Assembly (NCBI GenBank): GCA_937982065.1
Contig: CALJMO010000030.1
Span: forward strand, 1-28,061
Origin: an uncultured Collinsella sp.
Lineage (GTDB): Bacteria; Actinomycetota; Coriobacteriia; Coriobacteriales; Coriobacteriaceae
Direction of reading: 5' to 3'
DNA length: 28,061 nucleotides
This document shows, piece after piece, positions 20,729 through 28,061 of the stretch; within the stretch, counting starts at the first letter, position 1, and every line of letters begins with the position of its first letter. A program made the translations under genes and the position numbers. The notes under the pieces were generated by a model. That model worked only from the letters and a program-made list of their open reading frames with translations. It was not told where the DNA came from and ran no database searches.

Positions 20729-21118
20729 TTAGGATTCCGCCGCTTGGCCCGTCGCCTCGCCCCGGTTCAGCATCGCCCTCAGTTTCTCGAAGCTTTCCTC
20801 GCTCAGGCAGTGCTCCATGTGGCAGCCCTCTTGCGACGCGACCTCAGCCGAAACACCCGCATCCTCCAGCAGCCCCACGAAAAAGCAGTGACGCTCCCAC
20901 ATTTGGCGAGCGACCTCCAGCCCTCGCTCTGTCAGATGAACATCTCGTTTGCCCATTTCGACATAGCCGTTGCTTTCCAGCGTCGCCATGGCCTTGGAAA
21001 CGCTCGCCTTGGTTACGCCGAGGTACTCCGCAACGTCGATCGAGCGCACGATGACCTGACGTTCCGACAGAACGTAGATTGATTCGAGATAGTCTTCTCC
21101 AGATTCACGTAGGGCCAT
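20729..21118 (-). CDS. DtxR/MntR-family metal-dependent repressor
   Basis: The 129-residue protein has a DtxR-type winged helix (SIDVAEYLGVTKASVSKAMA) and a metal-binding dimerisation domain, and lacks the C-terminal SH3-like domain, as MntR does. Metal ligands align by position with Bacillus MntR: D9, E12, H77, C99, E102 and H103. MntR has Glu at 99; Cys there is the DtxR/IdeR choice, so selectivity between Mn and Fe is uncertain. ATG 21118 follows AAAGGCGG; upstream in-frame starts lack a ribosome binding site. Several half-sites of its presumed operator lie upstream (21143-21222), which suggests autoregulation. A matching site controls the His-rich exporter. Confidence 0.88.
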   Translation of the reverse strand: MALRESGEDYLESIYVLSERQVIVRSIDVAEYLGVTKASVSKAMATLESNGYVEMGKRDVHLTERGLEVARQMWERHCFFVGLLEDAGVSAEVASQEGCHMEHCLSEESFEKLRAMLNRGEATGQAAES

Positions 21119-21142
21119 GGGCCGCCTTTCGCGATGATTGCT

Positions 21143-21222
21143 AGTTAGCCTTTGGATACTTTCCACGGCTTACTTTACCGCAAAAGTTGCCCATGTCTTA
21201 CTACTTTGCCTAAAAGTTAGCC
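21143..21222. promoter_or_regulatory. Cluster of DtxR-type half-sites before the regulator gene
   Basis: AGTTAGCC occurs at 21143-21150 and 21215-21222, AGTTGCCC at 21185-21192, and inverted relatives GGCTTACT (21167-21174) and GTCTTACT (21195-21202). The central pair, AGTTGCCC-AT-GTCTTACT (21185-21202), has the same geometry as the 18-bp exporter operator. No clear -35/-10 pair was identified among them. Confidence 0.6.
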
Positions 21223-21256
21223 GTGTTTCACAAAACGTGCGGGACGAAAACAAAAT

Positions 21257-21282
21257 GGGGACGCTTCTCAAGGAGTGTCCCC
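21257..21282 (-). terminator. GGGGAC-type hairpin serving as terminator of the HAD gene
   Basis: The 26-bp unit has GGGGAC and GTCCCC ends, with inner bases pairing CTTC to GGAG-type sequence. On the minus strand ATTTTGTTTT follows, so it can terminate the Uup-HAD transcript. It shares sequence with the repeat at 421-460, including a following TGCCGG, and is probably a co-opted dispersed element. Confidence 0.65.
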
Positions 21283-21305
21283 AGGTGCCGGGTGGCGGCC
21301 CGCAG

Positions 21306-22076
21306 TTACATCAGCCCAAAGTGCTTTGCGGCGTTGTAGATCCCATCGTCGTCCACGGCGGTCGTCACGTAGGTCGCTGCGGCCTTCACGGTCTCTTGCG
21401 CGTTACCCATGGCCACACTTGTGCCCACGGCCGAGAACATCGACAGGTCGTTCTCGCCGTCGCCAAAGGCGATCGCCTCGCTCGCATCGATGCCTAGGCG
21501 CTCCAGCGTCGCCGCCACGCCCAGGTTCTTACCGCCGTTGGCCGGAATAATATCGCAGAACAGATCACACCAGCGCGTAGTGAGCGAATGCGACACCGCA
21601 TCGGTCACGATATGCTCGTCGGCCGGATCCACAAAGGCGCAGAACTGGTAAACCGGCGCATCGAAGGCATGGTCAAACGGCTCCTCGTGGTAGACGATTC
21701 CCGCGTTGCTACCGGCCGTCACCACGCGCTCGGACAGGCGGTTCACAAACGAGTTCTCGCCCTGCATGCACAGCGAGTCGTAGCGCCCCTGCGCCACCTG
21801 GTCCACAATCACCGCAACGTCGTCCGGATCAATCGGACAGCTACGGTAAACGCCCTCGGCATCAAAGCAGTGCTGGCCCGAGAGCGTAATGTACGCATCC
21901 CAGCCCAAGTTGAACAGCCAATCGGGCATCTGGTAGGTCGGACGGCCCGTGGCGATCACGCACGCAATCCCCTGCTCGTGAAAGCTGTCGAGCACCTGCT
22001 GCGCCGACGCCGGAATCCGGTGGGTCTTAAAGCTCAGCAGCGTGCCGTCGATATCGAAAAACGCAGCTTTGATCAT
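21306..22076 (-). CDS. Cof-type HAD-IIB sugar-phosphatase-like hydrolase
   Basis: The 256-residue cytosolic HAD hydrolase has nucleophile D8 and acid D10 in FFDIDGTLLS, motif II in CVIATGRPTY, the lysine in ANGGKNLG and motif IV in FGDGENDLSMF. The C2 cap sits between motifs II and III, typical of Cof/YidA-like phosphatases acting on sugar phosphates, flavin nucleotides or similar. The ATG lies six bases behind the stop of the ABC-F gene, with GAGGAG inside that gene's end, so the two are co-transcribed and probably coupled. The hairpin at 21257-21282 ends the unit. The substrate cannot be inferred. Confidence 0.9.
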   Translation of the reverse strand: MIKAAFFDIDGTLLSFKTHRIPASAQQVLDSFHEQGIACVIATGRPTYQMPDWLFNLGWDAYITLSGQHCFDAEGVYRSCPIDPDDVAVIVDQVAQGRYDSLCMQGENSFVNRLSERVVTAGSNAGIVYHEEPFDHAFDAPVYQFCAFVDPADEHIVTDAVSHSLTTRWCDLFCDIIPANGGKNLGVAATLERLGIDASEAIAFGDGENDLSMFSAVGTSVAMGNAQETVKAAATYVTTAVDDDGIYNAAKHFGLM

Positions 22077-22082
22077 CCTGGT

Positions 22083-23942
22083 CTACTCCTCGCCCTCGAG
22101 CTTTTCGCTCGCCTCGAGCCACGCCATCTCCAGCTCGTCCATGGCGGCGTGGGCCTCGTCGATCTTTGCCTGCTGCTCGCCCAGCGCCGTGTAGTTGGTG
22201 GGATCGACCTGGGCCATGGCGGCCTCGGCCTCCTCCACGCGAGCGCGCTGCGTCTCCATCTTGCGCTCGAGCGAGCTCACCTCGCGGCGGAGCTTCTGGC
22301 GTTCGGCGTTGGAAAGGCCATTGGGCTGCCCGCTCGTCTTAGGCTTTTCGGCCGCAACCGCTGCGGCACCGGTGTCGAACGTGCCGGTCTTGGCACTCGG
22401 CGCGCCCACGGGCTCGCCCTCGGCGGTGGCGTTGCACAGGCGCAGGTACTGATCGACGCCGCCGGGCATATGCGTCAGGTGGCCGTCAAGCAGTGCCCAC
22501 TGTTGGTCGGTCACGCGCTCCATGAGGAAACGGTCGTGCGTCACCAGGATCAGCGTGCCGGGCCAGCCGTCCAGCAGATCCTCGACAATCGCGAGCATAT
22601 CGGTATCCAGGTCGTTACCGGGCTCGTCCAGGATGAGCACGTTGGGCTCGTCCAGGATCGTCAGCAACAGCGACAGGCGACGGCGCTGGCCGCCCGAAAG
22701 ATCGCCGATGCGACTCCAGAGCTGCTGGGTCGTAAAGCCCAGGCGCTCGCAGAGCTTCTCGGGCGAAGTCTCCTTGCCGTCGATGACGTAGTACTTCTTA
22801 TAGTTGCTGAGCACCTCGCGGATCGTGTCGCCCATGTAGGGCTCGAGCTCCTCGAGCTGCTGCGATAGCACGCCAAAACGTACCGTCTGGCCGATCTTCA
22901 CGCGGCCGCGCAGGGGCGCGATCTTGCCCTGGATCACGTCGAGCAGCGTGGACTTGCCGGCACCGTTCTCGCCCAAAAGACCATAGCGGTCGCCCGCGCC
23001 GATAAGCCAAGTCACGTCGGAGAGCACCTGCTTGGGCGTGCCGTCGGTATCCGCATAGCCGGCGTCCACGTCGATCACGTCGATGACCTGCTTGCCCAGG
23101 CGGCTCACCGCCAGGCGCTTGAGCTCCAGCTCGTCGCGCACGGGCGGCACGTCGGCGATGAGTTCGCGAGCGGCATCCACGCGAAACTTGGGCTTGGTGG
23201 AGCGCGCCTGGGCGCCCCGGCTCAGCCACGCGAGCTCCTTGCGCGCCATGTTGCGACGACGCTCCTCGGTAACTGCGGCCATGCGGTCGCGCTCCACGCG
23301 CTGCAGGATGTATGCCGAGTAGCCGCCCTCGAAGGGATCGACCTGGCCGTCGTGGACCTCCCACATGCTGGTGCAGACCTCGTCCAAGAACCAGCGGTCG
23401 TGCGTGACCACGAGCATGGCGCCCTGACCGCGCTGCCAGCGGGCCTTTAAGTGACGCGCGAGCCAGTTGATGGTGCGCATGTCCAGGTGGTTGGTGGGCT
23501 CGTCGAGCATGAGCACGTCGTAGTCGCCGATCAGCAGGCGCGCGAGGTCCACGCGGCGGCGCTGACCGCCCGAAAGCTCGCCCACCGTGCCCTCCCAGGG
23601 CACGTCGCTGATGAGGCCGGCGAGGATCTGGCGCGTGCGGGGGCTCGACGCCCACTCGTACTCGGGCGTGTCGCCCACGACGGCATGATGCACGGTATCG
23701 GTGTCGACAAGTTGGTCCTTTTGGCCGAGCAGACCGATCGTGGTGCCGCGGCGATGCGTCACGCGGCCATCGTCGGGCTCCAGCGTACCCGCGAGTACGC
23801 TCAGCAGCGTCGACTTGCCGTCGCCGTTTTTGCCGACGATGCCAATACGGTCGCCCTCGCCCACGCCGAGCGTCACGCTATCGAAAATATGCTTAGTGGG
23901 AAACTCTAGGCTGACGGAATCGCATCCCAAAAGAATCGCCAT
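22083..23942 (-). CDS. ABC-F family ATPase, Uup-like
   Basis: The 619-residue soluble protein has two ABC ATPase domains and no membrane segments. The first has Walker A GKNGDGKST near residues 37-45, signature LSGGQRRR near 122 and Walker B/D-loop LMLDEPTNHLD. The second has GENGAGKST near 322-330, LSGGQRRR near 412 and LILDEPGNDLD. Residues from about 540 form a charged coiled coil, as in Uup. ABC-F proteins act on the ribosome or, for Uup, on replication and transposon excision; which applies here is open. ATG 23942 is chosen because AAGGAG precedes it. A -10-like TATCAT lies at 23983-23978 on the minus strand. Confidence 0.88.
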   Translation of the reverse strand: MAILLGCDSVSLEFPTKHIFDSVTLGVGEGDRIGIVGKNGDGKSTLLSVLAGTLEPDDGRVTHRRGTTIGLLGQKDQLVDTDTVHHAVVGDTPEYEWASSPRTRQILAGLISDVPWEGTVGELSGGQRRRVDLARLLIGDYDVLMLDEPTNHLDMRTINWLARHLKARWQRGQGAMLVVTHDRWFLDEVCTSMWEVHDGQVDPFEGGYSAYILQRVERDRMAAVTEERRRNMARKELAWLSRGAQARSTKPKFRVDAARELIADVPPVRDELELKRLAVSRLGKQVIDVIDVDAGYADTDGTPKQVLSDVTWLIGAGDRYGLLGENGAGKSTLLDVIQGKIAPLRGRVKIGQTVRFGVLSQQLEELEPYMGDTIREVLSNYKKYYVIDGKETSPEKLCERLGFTTQQLWSRIGDLSGGQRRRLSLLLTILDEPNVLILDEPGNDLDTDMLAIVEDLLDGWPGTLILVTHDRFLMERVTDQQWALLDGHLTHMPGGVDQYLRLCNATAEGEPVGAPSAKTGTFDTGAAAVAAEKPKTSGQPNGLSNAERQKLRREVSSLERKMETQRARVEEAEAAMAQVDPTNYTALGEQQAKIDEAHAAMDELEMAWLEASEKLEGEE

Positions 23943-24012
23943 ATGCCCTGCTCCTTCGTAGAAATTCAACGTTGTCCATGATAGCAGCGAAAAGGCGGGC
24001 CGTACGCGACAC

Positions 24013-24051
24013 AAAAAGGCGGGCCATCTCGCAAAAGAGATGACCCGCCTC
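24013..24051 (-). terminator. Rho-independent terminator of the pst operon
   Basis: The arms AGGCGGGccATCTC (24018-24031) and GAGATgaCCCGCCT (24038-24051) pair around GCAAAA. On the minus strand the stem is followed by TTTTTG (24018-24013). It lies about 55 bases behind the pstB stop codon. A partial copy of AAAAGGCGGGCC is seen at about 23990. Confidence 0.85.
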
Positions 24052-24105
24052 TCCAATCAGTCCCGCGGCAACCATAGCCGCCACGGGCCTCAAGCATGTC
24101 CCGGA

Positions 24106-24974
<869 letters not shown>

Positions 24975-24978
<4 letters not shown>

Positions 24979-25901
24979 TCGGCCGTCATCTTCCTTGCCA
25001 GTTGCTTGCCCACGATACGGGCAACTATGTTAAACAGCAGCACGCAGATCATCAGCAGTGCAGCGGTGCCCCAAACGATCTGCTGGGCCTCGGGGCTGCC
25101 CTCGCCGTAAATCTTGTAGATGTGCACGGCGAGCGACTCACCGGGGCGGAACACGTTCCAAGCGCAGGTGGGGCTCGACAGGTTAAAGCTCAAGAAGTTC
25201 AAACGCACCGGCGAGCTCATGCCCGAGGTAAAGAGCAGTGCCGCGGCCTCGCCAAACACGCGGCCGGCCGAAAGCACGATGCCGGTCACGATGGCAGGCA
25301 TGGCCTCGGGGATCAGGATGTGCAGCGTGGCCTCCCAGCGGGTAAGGCCCATGGCCAGGCACGCATCGCGCTGGGCCTGCGGCACGTCCTCGAGCGCCTG
25401 CTGGATCACGCGCACCAGGATGGGAATGTTGAACATGGTGAGCGCGACGGCGCCGGAGATGATGGAGTACTTCCAGCCCAGCTGCACCGAGAACACCAGG
25501 AAACCGAACATGCCGACAACGATGGAAGGCAGCGAGGACAGCGTCTCGATGGCGGTGGAAGCGATGCCGCGGATGGGACCGTCCGGCGCGTACTCAACCA
25601 AAAAGACCGCGCCGCCCAGGCTGATGGGCACCGAGATGATCAGGGTGATCAGCAGCAGATAGAACGAGTCGAACAGCTGGTAGAGTACGCCGCCCTGAGT
25701 TCCGTTGGCGCGCGACGGCTGCGTGAGAAAACCCGGCTGGAACAGCGTCGAGATGCCCTCGAACAGGATATAGGCCACCATGGAGACGACGATGAGCATG
25801 ACGATGGCGATGATTGCCGTCAGCACGCCCGTGGCGATGCGATCCTGCTTTTGGACGCGCCCGAGTCTCGCCTCGTCGATATGGATGCGCGTGCTAGCCA
25901 C
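24975..25901 (-). CDS. pstA: Phosphate ABC transporter permease
   Basis: The 308-residue membrane permease starts with a cytosolic stretch, then a membrane helix near residues 25-48, then five or so more. The EAA-type loop that contacts PstB is QRDACLAMGLTRWEATLHILIPEAMP. SVPISLGGAVFLVEYAPDG is typical of PstA. It overlaps pstC by eight bases and pstB by four, so translation is coupled. It pairs with PstC to form the channel. Confidence 0.95.
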
Positions 25902-26802
25902 GAGCCTTCGCCCCCTTGCGGCCGATAATGTGGATGATCAGGATGAAGATGAGGCTCATACCCATCAGCAGCAGACCGAGCGCCCACAGAACATCGTCCT
26001 GGGCCGAACCCTCGGCATAGACCGCCATGGACGTGGTGAGCGTGGTGGTGATGGTCGAGGCCGGCGACAGCAGCGACGTCGGCATGGCCTCAATACCGCC
26101 GATGACCATGCGTACGGCGAGCGTTTCGCCAAAGGCGCGGGTCATGCCAAGGATGACCGCGGTCATGAGCGACGGCATTGCGGACTTGAGCACCACGTGC
26201 CAGATGGTCTGCCAGCGGGTGTAGCCCAGCGCGAGCGAGCCCTGACGGTAGCTATCGGGCACGGCACGCAGGCCATCGACCGAAAGCGTGGTCATGGTCG
26301 GCAGGATCATGACGGCCAGCACGATGGCGCCGGGCAAGATGCCCAGACCCGTGCTCACGTGGAAAACGCTCTTCATAAGGCCGACGACCACGTGAAAGCC
26401 AATCAGTCCAAAGACGACCGAGGGAATGCCGGTCAAAAGCTCAATAAGCGGCTGAAAGACCTTGGAACCAAATTTGGGTTGGATCTCGACCGCAAAGATG
26501 GCGGAGCCGATGGCGATGGGCAGCGCGATGAGCGTGGAGAGCACCATGACCGCAAACGAGGTGACAATCAGGGGCAGGGCGCCGGTGTAAGGCAGACCGT
26601 TTTCGGCTGTGTTAGCCAGGTCCCACTTGGTACCAGTGAAGAACTCGACGACCGAGACGCCGTCTTTGACAAAAGCCGAGAGGCCCTTTTGGGCGACCAT
26701 AAAGATGAGCGCGGCAACGACAAGCGTCACGAGCGCTACGCACGCGCCCGTGACGCCCAGGCCCACGTTCTCAAGGTCGCGCTTTGGCAGCTGTTTTGCC
26801 AT
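25894..26802 (-). CDS. pstC: Phosphate ABC transporter permease
   Basis: The 302-residue membrane permease has about six helices and a periplasmic segment after the first. The family motif LTGIPSVVFGLIGFHVVV and the EAA-type loop YRQGSLALGYTRWQTIWHVV are clear. The ATG is preceded by GGAAAGG and lies 25 bases behind the pstS stop. The overlap with pstA and the common strand make it part of one operon. Confidence 0.95.
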   Translation of the reverse strand: MAKQLPKRDLENVGLGVTGACVALVTLVVAALIFMVAQKGLSAFVKDGVSVVEFFTGTKWDLANTAENGLPYTGALPLIVTSFAVMVLSTLIALPIAIGSAIFAVEIQPKFGSKVFQPLIELLTGIPSVVFGLIGFHVVVGLMKSVFHVSTGLGILPGAIVLAVMILPTMTTLSVDGLRAVPDSYRQGSLALGYTRWQTIWHVVLKSAMPSLMTAVILGMTRAFGETLAVRMVIGGIEAMPTSLLSPASTITTTLTTSMAVYAEGSAQDDVLWALGLLLMGMSLIFILIIHIIGRKGAKARG

Positions 26803-26827
26803 TGCAAACCTTTCCGGGGGCGATTAC

Positions 26828-27769
26828 CTATTTAGCGGAGACCTTGCCGCTGGCGTCCTTGACGACCTTCATGGCAGAGACGGGGATGAAGCCCTGCTCC
26901 TCGACGAGCTTGCCCTGGACGTCGTCGGAAAGCATAAAGTCCAGGAAGGCCTTGGTGGCCTCGTCTGCGTCCTTGGCGCAGTACATGTGCTCGGTAGCCC
27001 AGATCTTGAAGGAGTCGTCGGTGACGTTCTTGCTCTTGGGCTCGACGCCCTCGACCTTGATGGCGTTGAACTTGGAGTCGTCGAAGTGCGAGAAATCGAG
27101 GTAGGAGATGGCGTTGTCGGTGCTGCCCATCTGAGTCTGGACGTCGCCGGACTTGTCGAGCTCGGCATCGCCCTTAAAGTCGACGGTCTCGTCGCCAAAG
27201 ACGGCGGCCTCGAAGGTGGCGCGGGTGCCGGAGCCGGCCTTGCGGTTGAGGACGACGATCTTGACGTCGTCGCCGCCGACCTCCTTCCAGTTGGTGATTT
27301 GGCCGGAGAAGATACCTTTGAGCTGCTCGAGGGACAGGTCGTCGACCGTCACGTTCTTGGAGACGACGGGACCCATGCCCACGACGGCGACCTCGTGATC
27401 GACGAGGTTCTTGACCTGGTCGGCCTCGAGCTTGGTCTCGGCGAAGACGTCGGAGTTACCGATGGTGACGGTGCCGGCGGCGACAGCGGTCAGGCCCTTG
27501 CCCGAACCGTTACCCGAACCGGAGACGGAGACGTCGGGGTTGGCATCCATGAACTTCTCGGCAGCAGCCTCGACGAGAGCCTGGAACGAGGAGGCACCGT
27601 CGTAGGTCACCTCGCCGGAGACGGACTCGGCAGCGGCAGCGGCGCTGCCCTTGTCGGCGGCGTCGGATGCGCCGGAGCCGCCACAACCAACGAGACCGAG
27701 GCCCACGATGCTGGCGAGGCCACCAGCGAGGCCGAGGAACTGACGACGAGAATAAGCCTGATCGAGCAT
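26828..27769 (-). CDS. pstS: Phosphate-binding lipoprotein of the Pst transporter
   Basis: The 313-residue substrate-binding protein captures phosphate outside the cell and passes it to PstC/PstA. The N-terminus has a twin-arginine motif, S7-R8-R9-Q10-F11-L12, a hydrophobic stretch and a lipobox ending at C29 (LVGC), so it is probably a Tat-exported lipoprotein. Phosphate-binding blocks DGASSFQALVEAAA, GSGNGSGKGLTAV, IGNSDVF and RKAGSGTRATFE are present. I chose ATG 27769 because AAAGGA precedes it and the signal peptide starts there. It is the first gene of the operon; a leader hairpin and possible Pho box lie upstream. Confidence 0.95.
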   Translation of the reverse strand: MLDQAYSRRQFLGLAGGLASIVGLGLVGCGGSGASDAADKGSAAAAAESVSGEVTYDGASSFQALVEAAAEKFMDANPDVSVSGSGNGSGKGLTAVAAGTVTIGNSDVFAETKLEADQVKNLVDHEVAVVGMGPVVSKNVTVDDLSLEQLKGIFSGQITNWKEVGGDDVKIVVLNRKAGSGTRATFEAAVFGDETVDFKGDAELDKSGDVQTQMGSTDNAISYLDFSHFDDSKFNAIKVEGVEPKSKNVTDDSFKIWATEHMYCAKDADEATKAFLDFMLSDDVQGKLVEEQGFIPVSAMKVVKDASGKVSAK

Positions 27770-27794
27770 GATCTTCCTTTCATACATGCGACTC

Positions 27795-27811
27795 GCGGGC
27801 ACCCTGCCCGC
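27795..27811. promoter_or_regulatory. Leader hairpin before pstS
   Basis: GCGGGCA-ccc-TGCCCGC is a perfect 7-bp stem, about 25 bases upstream of the pstS start codon. It would form at the 5' end of the mRNA and could affect stability or translation. Confidence 0.5.
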
Positions 27812-27912
27812 TTTGCTGTTTGGAAAGATACGGCCTCGACCGGGCAGCGTCCGCGCCAACTACGGTTTCTTACGGGCATTTGATAGACCCTTACCGCAAG
27901 CGCAGCACGGCC

Positions 27913-27929
27913 TTTACAAACGAATAACA
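27913..27929. promoter_or_regulatory. Possible Pho box
   Basis: TTTACA (27913-27918) and ATAACA (27924-27929) are repeated with an 11-bp period, as in PhoP-type TTAACA repeats of Gram-positive bacteria. They lie about 145 bp upstream of pstS, a regulon gene in most bacteria. Only two repeats are clear, so the call is tentative. Confidence 0.4.
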
Positions 27930-28017
27930 AACCCGCCACCAAGCATGACCCGCCTTTTACACCAATAAAAACAAAGTTGCGGTGAAATAGTTCCTGCTTG
28001 GCCATCAAAGGGGGTGC

Positions 28018-28061
28018 GGACAGAAAGTTGGACCGCGGGGCGGTCCGGACTGGAGGTTCGC
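28018..28061. mobile_element. Possible end of an insertion sequence at the window edge
   Basis: The sequence GGACAGAAAGTTGGACCG resembles the terminal repeats of IS3-like elements, which often carry an AGTTGGAC core. A GGACCGC-ggg-GCGGTCC hairpin (28030-28046) follows. No transposase is visible because the window ends. This is recognition by resemblance only. Confidence 0.25.

Larger units (their letters stand above)
27770..28061. other. pstS upstream region and right window edge
   Basis: This 292-base region contains the pstS leader hairpin, a possible Pho box and, at the very end, a hairpin that may be an insertion-sequence end. No coding sequence is supported. The -10 box of pstS is not clear; TATCAA on the minus strand around 27882-27887 is one candidate. 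Confidence 0.55.

Noticed and set aside
20431..21054. A 207-codon plus-strand frame running from the end of the zinc pump gene through the giant hairpin
   Set aside because: It starts inside the pump gene, crosses the 127-bp palindrome and then lies antisense to the dtxR-type gene. Pro/Ser/Arg-rich, no domain.
21588..22868. A long open frame (426 codons) on the plus strand across the HAD and ABC-F genes
   Set aside because: It lies antisense to two well-supported genes, has low-complexity His/Arg/Leu-rich composition and no recognisable motifs. High GC codon bias leaves antisense frames open.
26609..27883. A long open frame (424 codons) on the plus strand opposite pstS and pstC
   Set aside because: It is antisense to clear pst genes, with Gly/Asp/Val-rich shadow composition.

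Overview
The window is a high-GC chromosomal segment from an actinobacterial anaerobe. The protein sequences, GGAGG-type ribosome binding sites and short coriobacterial-style gene clusters fit a gut Coriobacteriia, most likely Collinsella. The genus is inferred from general familiarity with such proteins, not from a database match. No rRNA, tRNA, CRISPR array, integrase or transposase gene was found. About 25 genes are supported, and most are housekeeping.

Layout, left to right. (1) Positions 1-5379: the 5' end of pckA on the minus strand, a hairpin-rich spacer, a MOP-type flippase, a 121-bp inverted-repeat element, a PPP-type phosphatase and a CPA1/NhaP2-type K+/H+ antiporter, followed by what looks like a small ORF that has lost its start codon. 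(2) Positions 5515-10078: serC and serA, the first two dedicated steps of serine synthesis, closed by a terminator; then an M20 peptidase and a shortened DUF1015 protein, closed by a second terminator. (3) Positions 10122-13545: two tandem histidine phosphatases and a nitroreductase on the minus strand, then a DUF308 membrane protein and a YaiI-family protein on the plus strand, with strong terminators. (4) Positions 13559-15787: a His-rich metal exporter (ArsP_2 / putative Mn transporter type), diverging from a DEDDh exonuclease. (5) Positions 15788-17747: a lower-GC, accessory-looking stretch with one orphan gene of AbiEi-like plus DUF559-like (PD-(D/E)XK nuclease fold) character. (6) Positions 17674-20592: a zinc/cadmium efflux cluster with an SmtB-type repressor, a free-standing HMA metal-binding protein and a P1B-2 ATPase, followed by a very long hairpin. 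(7) Positions 20729-23942: a DtxR/MntR-type regulator, then a Uup-like ABC-F ATPase and a Cof-type HAD phosphatase. (8) Positions 24013-28061: pstS-pstC-pstA-pstB on the minus strand, with no phoU, and a possible insertion-sequence edge at the right end.

The most informative theme is metal homeostasis written into the DNA. Three near-identical 20-bp ATATGA-N8-TCATAt operators sit at the zinc-efflux cluster. One lies exactly between a perfect TTGACA and a perfect TATAAT. Separately, an 18-bp site of the form AGTTGCCC-AT-GGTAAACT abuts the -35 box of the His-rich exporter, and its left half recurs exactly in front of the dtxR-type gene about 6.4 kb away, inside a cluster of related half-sites. 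This links the regulator to the exporter. A second theme is several families of intergenic hairpins (REP/MITE-like), including a 121-bp element with perfect 17-bp terminal inverted repeats and a 127-bp near-palindrome. I did not find a clear new defence or biosynthetic system. The closest candidates are the DtxR-exporter circuit, the orphan AbiEi/DUF559 gene and the 121-bp element.
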